A stretch of DNA of 64,000 nt from Streptomyces noursei (GCF_016917755.1 NZ_CP070326.1:9486001-9550000), one strand, 5' to 3'. Positions 27,677 through 35,945 are shown, numbered from the stretch's first letter. Notes: a model not told the origin generated them from the sequence alone. Translations and numbers: made by a program.

Positions 27677-27838
27677 ATGATCGACGTCGCCGCCGCAGCG
27701 AACGAGATGGAGATCCCGGAGGAGGGCGCCATCTTCCCCATGGCCACTCCGGTGCTGGCCACCCCGGCCGCCTTCATGGGGGGCATCGCGATCTCCTCCG
27801 CCGTCGTCGGCGCCTTCGAGGCCGGCCGCAACGGATAA
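27677..27838 (+). CDS. Linaridin-like RiPP precursor peptide 2
   Basis: A 53-residue peptide, ATG preceded by GAAAGGA. Residues 24-32 repeat TPVLATPAA exactly as in precursor 1. The acidic leader (NEMEIPEEGAIFPMA) and the short core beginning at Ala23 or Ala28, with GGIAISSAVVGAFEAG, otherwise differ. No Cys is present. Two Ser and one or two Thr could be dehydrated. The duplicated motif in two otherwise different small ORFs is the strongest evidence that both are processed by one machinery. A strong hairpin separates this gene from the biosynthetic genes. Confidence 0.75.
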   Translation: MIDVAAAANEMEIPEEGAIFPMATPVLATPAAFMGGIAISSAVVGAFEAGRNG

Positions 27839-27869
27839 CAACTCCCACCGTTCCCTGACCGGAACAGGT

Positions 27870-27923
27870 GCATCTGCTGTCTGCCGGGCCAGCGGCGGAT
27901 CCCGGCCCGGCAGACACAGATGC
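27870..27923 (+). terminator. Strong hairpin between precursor and biosynthetic genes (attenuator)
   Basis: GTCTGCCGGGCC pairs with GGCCCGGCAGAC around a 13-nt loop, and an outer GCATCTG pairs with CAGATGC, so the stem is about 19 bp with small mismatches. It starts 32 nt after precursor 2. Such partial terminators in RiPP operons keep precursor mRNA in excess over enzyme mRNA. Confidence 0.7.
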
Positions 27924-27977
27924 GCCCACCGGGCGCCCCCAGTCCGTCCGTGCCACGGGCACTGCGAAAGAGATCAC

Positions 27978-29867
27978 GTGAAGTTCGTCAAGAAGATTGC
28001 CGCCGCGGTATTCGCCCCCGCGCCGGTGAGCCGGGACCGCGCCCTCGGCCTGTCCGAACGGCTCACCGCCGTCACCACGCTGACGTCGTCCCTCGAATAC
28101 CTCTCGCAGCGCAAGGAGATACGCCAAGGCGGCCTCAACGACTGGAACATCGTCAAGGACGTCCAGGCCCAATCCACACCAGTCGTCCGCCGCCTGCTGA
28201 ACGCCGTCAGCGGGCCGAGGACCACGACCGCCCTGCACCTCACCCGCGCGACCGTCGCCGCCGGCATGCTGCTGCCCGGCAACTCCCGCTGGCGCGGCGC
28301 CGGAAACATCTTCCTCGGCGCAAGCTCCGCCCTGCTCTACCCGCGCCACCGCTACGGCACCGACGGCTCCGACCAGGTCGCGATCCTCGTACAGACCGCG
28401 ACCGGTGCCGCCCGGCTGACCCGCTCCGCGCCGGCCAAGGACGCCCTGCTCTGGTACGTCGCGCTACAGGCGAACCTGTCGTACCTCATCTCCGGCTGGG
28501 TCAAACTCATCGGCGAGCCCTGGCGCGACGCCAGTGCGCTCGGCGGTGTCATGCGCACCCGCACCTACGGTCACCCCGGCATGTTCCGCTGGACCCAGGA
28601 CCACCCCAAAGCCGCCAAGTACCTCACCCACGGCGTGCTGGCACTGGAGTGCCTCTTCCCGCTCGCCTATGCCTGCGGCGGCCGGCTGGCCCGCCCCCTC
28701 ATCGCGAGCGCCGCCGCCTTCCACCTGGCCAACGGCTACTTCATGGGGCTCGGCCGCTTCGTGACCGCCTTCACCGCCATGCACCCGATGGTCGCCTACA
28801 CCTCGACCCCGCGCAGCCACCCGGCCGCCGCCGGTCGGGACGACCGCGCGCTGCCCGCCGCGCTGGCCCTTCTCGCCGCGGCCACCGCCGCCGCCATGGG
28901 CACCGCCGTGCAGCGGCGGCTGCGCGCCACCGAGGGATGGCACACCTCCCGCGTGCTGACCACCCGCCACGGCAACGAGCTCCAGTACGAGGTGCTGTCC
29001 CCGGGCGACGGCACCCAGCCGGTCTTCGTGTTCGCCGCCGGCATGGTCTCCACCAGCGAGCACTTCGCCTGGATCACCGAACGCCTGGCCCAGGACACCG
29101 AGCACGGCGTCCTCACCTACGCCCGCGCAGGGTACGCCGGCAGCCGCTACCGCTCGCCCGGCCGCTTCACCCTCGGGCAGTCCGTCGACGATCTCGTCGA
29201 CCTCGTCAACGGGGCCGTCGCCCCACACCGCAAGGTGATCCTCGTCGGCCACTCCCTCGGCGGCGAAATAGCCCGCCGCGCAGCCCAGCAGCTCGGCGAC
29301 CGTCTGCACGGTGTCGTCTACCTGGACGCCTCGCACCCCGACGAGCTCAACCGCTCGCAGCAGCAACGTGACACCGCCGGCAAACTGCGCACCGCGCTCA
29401 CCCAGATGACCTGGTACCTCAGGCTGGGCACCGGCATCCTCATGGCACGTCCGGACTGGCTGGAGTCGCTGCCCGTCGCCTACCGCAAGAAGGTGTTCGC
29501 CCAGTACGCCGACGTACGGATGTGGGACGCGGGGCGCCGTGAATGGAACGCCGTGGAAGCCGACTTCCGGGCCTTCTCCGGTGCACTGACCCCCATCCAC
29601 GGGGCACACGGCCTCGTCGTCTCCGCCCAACAGACCGTCGACCGCGACCCCGACCAACTGTTGATGCACAAGGAACTCGCCGACGCCCACCGCGACGGCC
29701 GGACCGAGACCGTCGTCATCGAGGGCGCCGGCCACGACACGGTCCTCACCATGGGCCGCTACGCCCACCAAGTGGCCGACTGCATCACCGAGTTCTTCGG
29801 AATCACCACGACCGGCGCGCCCGGCACGGCGGCCGAACCCACCACAGGAATGGAGCCCGGCAAGTGA
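27978..29867 (+). CDS. LinH-like protein: HTTM-type membrane domain fused to alpha/beta hydrolase
   Basis: A 629-residue fusion. Residues about 1-310 are a polytopic membrane domain of the HTTM (vitamin K carboxylase-like) kind: SSLEYLSQRKEIRQGGLNDW, then LQANLSYLISGWVKLIGEPW and AFHLANGYFMGLGRFVTAF. Residues about 320-610 are an alpha/beta hydrolase with nucleophile elbow GHSLGG (Ser426), YLDASHP after it and GAGHDTV (His586). In linaridin clusters CypH/LinH has this same architecture and is essential for precursor modification. GTG start with GAAAGAGA upstream; the stop overlaps the next gene as GTGA. All catalytic residues are intact. Confidence 0.8.
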   Translation: MKFVKKIAAAVFAPAPVSRDRALGLSERLTAVTTLTSSLEYLSQRKEIRQGGLNDWNIVKDVQAQSTPVVRRLLNAVSGPRTTTALHLTRATVAAGMLLPGNSRWRGAGNIFLGASSALLYPRHRYGTDGSDQVAILVQTATGAARLTRSAPAKDALLWYVALQANLSYLISGWVKLIGEPWRDASALGGVMRTRTYGHPGMFRWTQDHPKAAKYLTHGVLALECLFPLAYACGGRLARPLIASAAAFHLANGYFMGLGRFVTAFTAMHPMVAYTSTPRSHPAAAGRDDRALPAALALLAAATAAAMGTAVQRRLRATEGWHTSRVLTTRHGNELQYEVLSPGDGTQPVFVFAAGMVSTSEHFAWITERLAQDTEHGVLTYARAGYAGSRYRSPGRFTLGQSVDDLVDLVNGAVAPHRKVILVGHSLGGEIARRAAQQLGDRLHGVVYLDASHPDELNRSQQQRDTAGKLRTALTQMTWYLRLGTGILMARPDWLESLPVAYRKKVFAQYADVRMWDAGRREWNAVEADFRAFSGALTPIHGAHGLVVSAQQTVDRDPDQLLMHKELADAHRDGRTETVVIEGAGHDTVLTMGRYAHQVADCITEFFGITTTGAPGTAAEPTTGMEPGK

Positions 29868-30475
29868 CCACCCCGCGCACCGCCGCCGCGGACCTGTTCA
29901 CCGGCAAGGGTGCCGGCTGGCGCATCGCCGGCGCGGCCATGCTGGTCAGTACCCTCGCCGTCCAGCATCCGAACCCCATGTTCAACCGGTTGCAGCTCAA
30001 GGACACCTTCTCCATGCTGCCCAACTGGCGCTTCTTCGCGCCGACTCCGGCGACGCACGACTATCACTTCGTGTACCGCACCCTCGGCACGGAAGGCACC
30101 ACCTCGCGGTGGCAGGGCCTTGACGTGATCGAGGGCCGCAAGCCCTGGCAGATCGCCTGGTTCCCGACCCGGCGTCCCGAGAAAGCGGTCTTCGACATCT
30201 GCAGCGAGATCCTGCACGTCATCGACAAGGGCTTCGCCGTCGTCACCCGCACCGCCGGATACCGCACCCTCACCGAGCACCTGCGCGCCACCCTCCTGGA
30301 CCGGGGCACAAGTGCCCGCGAGATCAAGGGCTTCCAGTTCGCACTGGCCCGTGCCACCGGCTACGACACCACGCACACCCCCGAGATGGTGTTCGTCTCG
30401 CCGTACATCCCGTTCGACCCGGGGGCGGCCGTCTCCCCACCGGCCGTCAGGGCCGGGACCACGGTGGAGGCATGA
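29864..30475 (+). CDS. LinL-like partner protein of the RiPP cluster
   Basis: A 203-residue protein with one N-terminal hydrophobic segment (RIAGAAMLVSTLAVQ) and a soluble domain containing LPNWRFFAPTPATHDYHFVYR. The W.FFAP.P motif is shared with small proteins that accompany HTTM proteins (DUF5819-like and SdpA-like). In linaridin loci a conserved partner of unknown fold (LinL) sits next to LinH. Translational coupling on both sides (GTGA and ATGA) supports joint action with the LinH-like protein at the membrane. The exact family assignment is inferred from context. Confidence 0.55.
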   Translation: MTTPRTAAADLFTGKGAGWRIAGAAMLVSTLAVQHPNPMFNRLQLKDTFSMLPNWRFFAPTPATHDYHFVYRTLGTEGTTSRWQGLDVIEGRKPWQIAWFPTRRPEKAVFDICSEILHVIDKGFAVVTRTAGYRTLTEHLRATLLDRGTSAREIKGFQFALARATGYDTTHTPEMVFVSPYIPFDPGAAVSPPAVRAGTTVEA

Positions 30476-30552
30476 GGATGGCGCCCTACATCATCATCGC
30501 CGTCGGCGTCGTGATCGCCGCCGTCATCGCCCTCGGCCTCCTCAAGAAGTAG
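30472..30552 (+). CDS. 26-residue single-pass membrane peptide in the RiPP cluster
   Basis: The peptide is MRMAPY, then a roughly 18-residue uninterrupted hydrophobic helix (IIIAVGVVIAAVIALGLL), then KK. The first ATG overlaps the upstream stop (ATGA); a second ATG lies 6 nt on. Position inside an otherwise gap-free operon argues that it is translated. It could stabilise the biosynthetic complex, act in immunity, or be a small toxin-like helix. Its charge pattern predicts an Nout-Cin helix. Confidence 0.6.
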   Translation: MRMAPYIIIAVGVVIAAVIALGLLKK

Positions 30553-30612
30553 TCCGCAAAGCCGTACTGGCCGCCTGGACAGACCGTCCGGGACGGCAGC
30601 AAGGAGAACGTC

Positions 30613-30774
30613 ATGAACAAGTCCGCAGTCGCCGGATGCCTGGCCGTCGGGCTCGCCGTACTCGGCTTCCTGACCGCCACCGGCACCGTCAACATCCCCA
30701 TCGCGATGGGCGCCGGTGTCGCCCTCTTCATCGCGGCCGGCGTGGAGATCAAGCGGAAGAAGCCCACCCGGTGA
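30613..30774 (+). CDS. 53-residue two-helix membrane protein in the RiPP cluster
   Basis: ATG preceded by AAGGAGAACGTC. Two hydrophobic segments (AGCLAVGLAVLGFLTATG and IAMGAGVALFIAAGVE) are joined by a short NIP turn, and a basic tail EIKRKKPTR follows. This is a helical hairpin with both ends probably cytosolic. The stop overlaps the methyltransferase GTG. Small membrane proteins of unknown role are listed in several linaridin clusters. Immunity or complex assembly is a guess. Confidence 0.65.
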   Translation: MNKSAVAGCLAVGLAVLGFLTATGTVNIPIAMGAGVALFIAAGVEIKRKKPTR

Positions 30775-31562
30775 ACGCGATCGCCACCCCCGGGCCGGCC
30801 GGCGCCGTCGACGACATCGGCTACGGGCGGCAGTTCGACGGCTGGTATGACCGGCTCTTCCCCAAGGACGAGTCCGCCACCGTCACCGCCGAGCGACTGG
30901 CCGGCCTGCACCCCGAACCGGCCGCGGGAACCGTCGAGTTCGGCGTCGGCACCGGCCGGATCGCGGTGCCGCTGGCCCGACGCGTCGGCCGGATCACCGG
31001 CATCGACTCCTCACCGGAGATGCTCGCCGCCCTGCGCGCCGCCCTCGACGACGACACCCCCGTCGAGCCCGTGCACGGCGACATCCGCACCCACACGGCG
31101 GAGCACACCGCAGGGCTCGTCTACTGCGTCTGCGGCACCCTGTCCATGCTGCTCGACCCCGACGACCAGCAGCGGGCGATCCACCGTGCCGCGGACCTGC
31201 TCGCGCCCGGGGGACGCCTCGTCGTGGAGACCCACAACAAGGCCGCCATCCTCGCGCTGCACGAAGGCCGCACCCGCACCACGTACTTCACCCCGTACCC
31301 GGAACCCGGCACCGGTCTCCAGACACATTCCGTCCTGCTGACCGAGGGCAGCCTGTGGCACTGCTCGCACATCTGGTACGAGTCCGACGGCCGCACCCGC
31401 GTCGGCACCGAACTCTCCCGGCTCACCACCCCGGAAGAGGTCGACGGCTACGCCCGGGCCGCCGGCCTGCGGCCCGAGAGCCGTAGCGCCGACTGGCACG
31501 GGACCCCGTACACGGAACAATCCCCCATGTTCGTCACCACCTACGTCAAGGCAGCGGTGTGA
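30771..31562 (+). CDS. SAM-dependent methyltransferase (LinM/CypM-like role)
   Basis: A 263-residue class I methyltransferase. Motif I VEFGVGTGRIAVPLAR near residue 53, acidic post-I ITGIDSSPEML, motif II-like LVYCVCGTLSML, and LLAPGGRLVVETHNK as motif III. It belongs to the Methyltransf_25 type. In cypemycin CypM dimethylates the N-terminal Ala of the core. The presumed cores here also start with Ala, so an N,N-dimethyl-Ala cap is a reasonable prediction. GTG start overlaps the preceding stop and the end overlaps the exporter gene. Confidence 0.8.
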   Translation: MNAIATPGPAGAVDDIGYGRQFDGWYDRLFPKDESATVTAERLAGLHPEPAAGTVEFGVGTGRIAVPLARRVGRITGIDSSPEMLAALRAALDDDTPVEPVHGDIRTHTAEHTAGLVYCVCGTLSMLLDPDDQQRAIHRAADLLAPGGRLVVETHNKAAILALHEGRTRTTYFTPYPEPGTGLQTHSVLLTEGSLWHCSHIWYESDGRTRVGTELSRLTTPEEVDGYARAAGLRPESRSADWHGTPYTEQSPMFVTTYVKAAV

Positions 31563-33259
31563 ACGTCTGGGAGATCGCCCGCGGACACACCGCCCTGCTG
31601 CTGACCGGGACGGTCCTCGGCGTCGCGGGTGCGGCGGCGACCCTCGCCCAGCCACTGGTCATCGGCGAGATGATCAAGTCCGTGGCGGCGGATCTGCCGC
31701 TGACCGGCCCCGTCCTCCTGGCCGTCGCCCTGTTCGCCACCGACGCGGCCCTCGCCACCGCCCACGCCTACGCCATCGGCCGCGCCGGCGAGAACGTCGT
31801 CTACGACATCCGGCACACCCTCGCCGCCCGCCTGCTGCGCTCCAGGCTGCAGTCGTACCGCCGTTGGGACCAGGGCGACGTGTTCACCCGGATGGTCACC
31901 GACACCTCCCTGGCCCGGGTCTGCCTGACGCAGGCGCTGGCCCAGATCGTCACCAGTGCCTTCATGGTCCTGGGCGGAATCGCGATGATGGGCCGGCTCG
32001 ATCCGCTGCTGCTCGTCACGACCCTCGGCTGTCTCGGTCTCGCGAGCGTGGTCTCCCTGCTCCTCGCCCGCCAGGTCCGCCGGGTGTCGGTGACCAACCG
32101 CGAGGACACCAGTGCCTTCGGCTCCGCCCTCCTGCGGGTCCTGGGAGCCCTGCCGACTGTCAAGGCGTCGCGCGCGGAGGGGCGCGAGAGCGACCACGTC
32201 TCCGCTCTCGCCCGGCAGGCCCGGCGCTCCGGCATCCGGGTCTCCGCCCTGTCGGCGATGCTCACCCCGGCCATGAATGTGGGCACCCAGCTCGCGCTGA
32301 CCGTCGTCATCGCCTGGGGCATGGCCCGTGTCGCCACCGGCGACATGGCACCCGCCGACCTGACGGCCTTCATGATGTACCTCTTCTACCTGGTGTCACC
32401 GCTGGTGATGCTGTTCATGTCCGTCGCCCAGTTCCAGCAGGGCAGGGCCTCAATCGACCGGATCGCCGAGCTCGGCACCCTCGACCAGGAGGACACCGGC
32501 CCCGGCTCCGACATAACCCTCGACGAGCACGGCATCAGCTTCGAGAAGGTGTCCTTCGCCTACCCGGGCAACGACACCACCGTCCTCGACAGCGTGTCCT
32601 TCACCGTCCCCGAGCGCGGCCTCACCGCCGTCGTCGGCCCCTCCGGCGCGGGCAAGAGCACGGTGTTCCAACTCATCGAGCGCCTCTACGCGCCGACGTC
32701 CGGCACCATCCGCATGGGCGGCATCGACATCGCCTCCCTGCCGCTCGGCCAACTGCGCTCCCTCGTCGGTTACGTCGACCAGGACCACACCCTGCTGCGC
32801 GGCACCGTACGCGAGAACCTCACCTACGCCGCCCCCGACGCCACCGCCCGCGAGATCGCCGATGCCCTCGACAAGGCGCATCTCACGGACGTGATCGCAG
32901 CCCTTCCCGACGGCCTGGACACCGAGCTCGGCGAGCGCGGCGCGGGCCTGTCCGGCGGGCAGCGCCAGCGCCTCGCCATCGCCCGTGCGCTGCTGCAACG
33001 GCCCCGGATCGTCCTGCTGGACGAGGCGACCGCCAGTCTCGACGGGGAGTCGGAGGCGGCGCTGCGCGACAGCATCGACATCATCGCCCGCCACTGCGCC
33101 GTCGTCGCCATCGCCCACCGCTTCTCCACCATCACCCAGGCCGAGAAAATCATTGTCCTGGCCGGCGGCGGCGTGCAGGCCAGCGGCACCCACGCCGAAC
33201 TCCACGCGGGCAACGGCCTCTACCGCAGGCTCGCCGAAGCCCAGGAGGCCCCGGCATGA
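31559..33259 (+). CDS. ABC exporter, fused permease and ATPase (LinT-like)
   Basis: A 566-residue ABCB-type half-transporter. Six transmembrane helices lie in residues about 10-300. The ATPase has Walker A GPSGAGKST near residue 361, Q-loop YVDQDHTLL, signature LSGGQRQRLAIARALL, Walker B IVLLDEATASLD and H-loop AIAHRFSTI. There is no N-terminal C39 peptidase domain, so leader removal must be done by another protease. It most likely exports the mature or nearly mature peptide. GTG start overlaps the methyltransferase stop. Confidence 0.9.
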   Translation: MNVWEIARGHTALLLTGTVLGVAGAAATLAQPLVIGEMIKSVAADLPLTGPVLLAVALFATDAALATAHAYAIGRAGENVVYDIRHTLAARLLRSRLQSYRRWDQGDVFTRMVTDTSLARVCLTQALAQIVTSAFMVLGGIAMMGRLDPLLLVTTLGCLGLASVVSLLLARQVRRVSVTNREDTSAFGSALLRVLGALPTVKASRAEGRESDHVSALARQARRSGIRVSALSAMLTPAMNVGTQLALTVVIAWGMARVATGDMAPADLTAFMMYLFYLVSPLVMLFMSVAQFQQGRASIDRIAELGTLDQEDTGPGSDITLDEHGISFEKVSFAYPGNDTTVLDSVSFTVPERGLTAVVGPSGAGKSTVFQLIERLYAPTSGTIRMGGIDIASLPLGQLRSLVGYVDQDHTLLRGTVRENLTYAAPDATAREIADALDKAHLTDVIAALPDGLDTELGERGAGLSGGQRQRLAIARALLQRPRIVLLDEATASLDGESEAALRDSIDIIARHCAVVAIAHRFSTITQAEKIIVLAGGGVQASGTHAELHAGNGLYRRLAEAQEAPA

Positions 33260-34710
33260 CACCCGACGCCGTCATCGTGGGCACCGGCCCCAACGGGCTC
33301 GCGGCAGGCGTGACCCTCGCCCGCGCCGGACTCAAGGTGGAGCTGTACGAAGCACACGGCACCATCGGCGGCGGACTTCGCACCAAGCCCCTCTTCGACA
33401 GCGACATCCACCACGACATCTGCGCCGCGGTGCACCCGATGGCCGCCGCATCCCCCTTCTTCACCGAATTCGACCTGACCACCCGGAACGTGGACCTCCT
33501 GCGCGCCGAGGCCGGCTACGCCCACCCCCTCCCCGGTGGCCGCAGCGCCGTCGCCTACCACGACGTCGAACGCACCTGCGCGGAACTCGGCCCGGACGGG
33601 GCCCGCTGGCGGTCCCTGATGCGGCCACTGCTCGGCCACAGCGGCGAGTTGGTCGATCTGATCCTCTCCGGCCCACGGGCCCTGCCGGGAGCAGCGGCGA
33701 CCGCGCTCCGTCTCGCCCCCCGCCTCCTCGCGCACGGCACCCCGCTGGCCACCCGCCAGTTCACCGGCGAACCCGCCCGCGCCCTCCTCGCCGGCGTCGC
33801 CGCCCACGCGGTCGGCCGGCTCCCCACCCTGGCCGGCGCCACCGTCGCCCTGCTCCTGGGCCATCTGGCACACACCACCGGCTGGCCGCTGCCGCGCGGT
33901 GGCAGCGCACGGATCGCCGATGCCCTCGCTGCCGACATCACCGCCCAGGGCGGGGTGTTCCACACCGGCCGGCACATCGTGGACCTGCGTGAACTACCGC
34001 CCGCCCGAGCCGTGTTGCTCGACGTCGCCCCCAAGGGCCTGCTGCAGATCGCGGGTGACCGGCTGCCGGCCCGCTACCGCGCCCGGCTGGCACGGTTCCG
34101 CTACGGGCCCGCCGCCGCGAAGGTCGACTTCCTCGTATCCGGCCCCGTCCCGTGGGCCGCCCCGGAGACCGCCAGGGCCCCCACCGTGCACCTCGGCGGC
34201 ACCCAGGCCGGCATCTTCCGTCAGGAGACCCTCACCACCCGCGGCATCGCCACCGGCGAACCGTTCGTCCTGCTCGTCGACCCGGCGGTCGCCGACCCCG
34301 GCAGAGCACACCACGGGAAGCGCCCGATATGGGCGTACGCGCACATGCCGCACGGCAGCACCACCGATCCCTACGACCTGATCCGGGGCCAGATCGAGCG
34401 GTACGCCCCCGGATTCACCGACACCATCCTGGCCCACCGCAGTATCACCGGCGCCGCCTACGAGGAGTACAACCCCAACTACGTGGGCGGGGACATCGGT
34501 GCAGGAGCGATGACGCTCAAGCAGAGCCTGGCCCGACCCGTCCCCCAGACCGACCCGTACCGCACCCCGCTCCGCGGCCTCTACCTGTGTTCCGCCGCCA
34601 CTCCCCCCGGCCCCGGCGTGCACGGCATGTGCGGCTACCTTGCGGCCCGCTCGGCACTACGCCGCGAATTCGGCATCCACGAAGCCCCTGCGCTCGCGCA
34701 TCGGCTGTGA
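33256..34710 (+). CDS. FAD-dependent oxidoreductase, phytoene desaturase-like (LinX-like)
   Basis: A 484-residue flavoprotein. The N-terminal AVIVGTGPNGLAAGVTLARAG is the GxGxxG Rossmann motif, followed by E of VELYEAHGTIGGGLRTKPLF. LPRGGSARIADALAADI is the family's internal motif, and the C-terminal LYLCSAATPPGPGVHGMCGYLAAR is the FAD-binding end motif. Related oxidoreductases occur in a subset of linaridin clusters. The likely target is the peptide, by desaturation or oxidation, but this is inference. ATG overlaps the exporter stop. It is the last gene of the coupled operon. Confidence 0.85.
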   Translation: MTPDAVIVGTGPNGLAAGVTLARAGLKVELYEAHGTIGGGLRTKPLFDSDIHHDICAAVHPMAAASPFFTEFDLTTRNVDLLRAEAGYAHPLPGGRSAVAYHDVERTCAELGPDGARWRSLMRPLLGHSGELVDLILSGPRALPGAAATALRLAPRLLAHGTPLATRQFTGEPARALLAGVAAHAVGRLPTLAGATVALLLGHLAHTTGWPLPRGGSARIADALAADITAQGGVFHTGRHIVDLRELPPARAVLLDVAPKGLLQIAGDRLPARYRARLARFRYGPAAAKVDFLVSGPVPWAAPETARAPTVHLGGTQAGIFRQETLTTRGIATGEPFVLLVDPAVADPGRAHHGKRPIWAYAHMPHGSTTDPYDLIRGQIERYAPGFTDTILAHRSITGAAYEEYNPNYVGGDIGAGAMTLKQSLARPVPQTDPYRTPLRGLYLCSAATPPGPGVHGMCGYLAARSALRREFGIHEAPALAHRL

Positions 34711-34801
34711 CACTTCGCCAGGCCCTGTCCAGCCCAAGGCGACAGCACCCCCCTTACAGCGGTAATCCTCACCCATCTATAGTTTGCGAGTTATTTACTA
34801 C

Positions 34802-34819
34802 CACTTTCCCGAGAAAGTG
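34802..34819 (+). promoter_or_regulatory. Palindrome overlapping the translation-initiation region of the ALF-repeat gene
   Basis: CACTTTC and GAAAGTG form a perfect 7-bp inverted repeat with a 4-nt loop, ending 9 nt before the GTG start. It includes the purine-rich ribosome-binding site, so it could be a translational hairpin or a protein operator. Confidence 0.45.
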
Positions 34820-34828
34820 AGGGTACGC

Positions 34829-35641
34829 GTGAAGCTGTCCCGTATTTCAACTGTCGTCGCGGCTGCCGCGATAGCGCCCGCCGTCCTGTTCGCCTCTCCG
34901 GCGGTCGCTGCTGATACCGCTACGCCGCCGGCCAGCTCCACCCCTGACACAGCACCGGACGCCAAGCCGGACACACAAGGGAACGCGAAGGCCGACAAGA
35001 ACAACCGCTTCGCCATCCTCAAGATCCTTTCCGACCAGAACTCCGGCCCCGGCGTCCGGAAGGCCGCCGAGGCGGCACTCAACGGCACTCCCGAGGACCG
35101 GGTCCACTTCCTCGGCGTCGGCCGCCAGCAGGCTCAGGACGTCGACGACCGGGTCCGGACCTCGCAGATCCTGCACAACGGCGGCCCCAAGGTGAAGGAA
35201 GCCGCCAACAAGGCGCTGGACGGCACCATGGAGGACATCCGTTACTTCCTGGAGGTCGGCCAGTACGAGGCCCGCGCCAAGGACAAGGCCGATGCGAAGA
35301 GGTTCGCCGAGCAAGCGGCCAAGGACGTAGCCGAGGAAGCGGCCAAGGACGCTGCCAAGAACAAGCACGCGCCCGGCACCGAGGGCAAGCACGGCGAGGC
35401 GGACAAGCCCGCCACCAGCGAGCAGCACACCCACAACGCTGGCGACCGCGGCGCCGACGCCAAGCCGGCCGTCGCGCCCGGCCAGGACACCGCCAAGCCG
35501 TCCCAGAACACCGGCGCCCAGCTCGCCGCCTCGGGCGCCGGCCCCGCCACCCCGTGGGCAATCGGCGGCACCGCCATCGCCCTCACCACCGGCGCCGGCC
35601 TGGTCCTCGCCTCCCGCCGCCGCACCTCCACCGAGAACTGA
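34829..35641 (+). CDS. Secreted ALF-repeat protein with a sortase-like C-terminal sorting region
   Basis: A 270-residue surface protein. Signal peptide to about residue 30 (VVAAAAIAPAVLFASPAVA). Two ALF repeats follow: RFAILKILSDQNSGPGVRKA...GTPEDRVHFLGVG and RTSQILHNGGPKVKEAANKA...GTMEDIRYFLEVG. Then comes an Ala/Lys/Asp-rich low-complexity linker. The end is LAASGAGPATP, a hydrophobic helix, then RRRTSTEN. This resembles the LAxTG sorting signal of class E sortase in Streptomyces with Thr replaced by Ser, so wall anchoring is plausible but not certain. It follows the RiPP operon by 118 nt with its own control region. Confidence 0.8.
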   Translation: MKLSRISTVVAAAAIAPAVLFASPAVAADTATPPASSTPDTAPDAKPDTQGNAKADKNNRFAILKILSDQNSGPGVRKAAEAALNGTPEDRVHFLGVGRQQAQDVDDRVRTSQILHNGGPKVKEAANKALDGTMEDIRYFLEVGQYEARAKDKADAKRFAEQAAKDVAEEAAKDAAKNKHAPGTEGKHGEADKPATSEQHTHNAGDRGADAKPAVAPGQDTAKPSQNTGAQLAASGAGPATPWAIGGTAIALTTGAGLVLASRRRTSTEN

Positions 35642-35945
35642 AACCGAAAGCCGACAACCGCGAGTCGGCAGCCACGCCTCCACCAGGCCCTTTCTCTTCG
35701 ATCACGTAAATCGGTGTTCTGGCCATGCTCAGCAAGGGACCTGGCGAGCAGTACGAGCGCACCGGAGCAGTCGGCACCACCGCTTCCGCACCCTCGAAGA
35801 CTTCGCCGCTCGGCACGGCGCTCCCGGCCATCCGTGACCGCGACTACGTCCTCGACCGTGCGCCGCGAGCAGGCCGTTGCCAGCGACCAACCGAACGCGG
35901 CACCTCCGGCTCCCGACGGCGCCGGCCCGCGTGCGCCGGAGGGGT

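Noticed and set aside
27361..27838. Class IId bacteriocin or lanthipeptide assignment for the two peptides
   Set aside because: No LanB/C/M-type enzymes, no C39 peptidase and no double-Gly leader processing; the HTTM-hydrolase gene and TPVL/ATP junction fit linaridins better.
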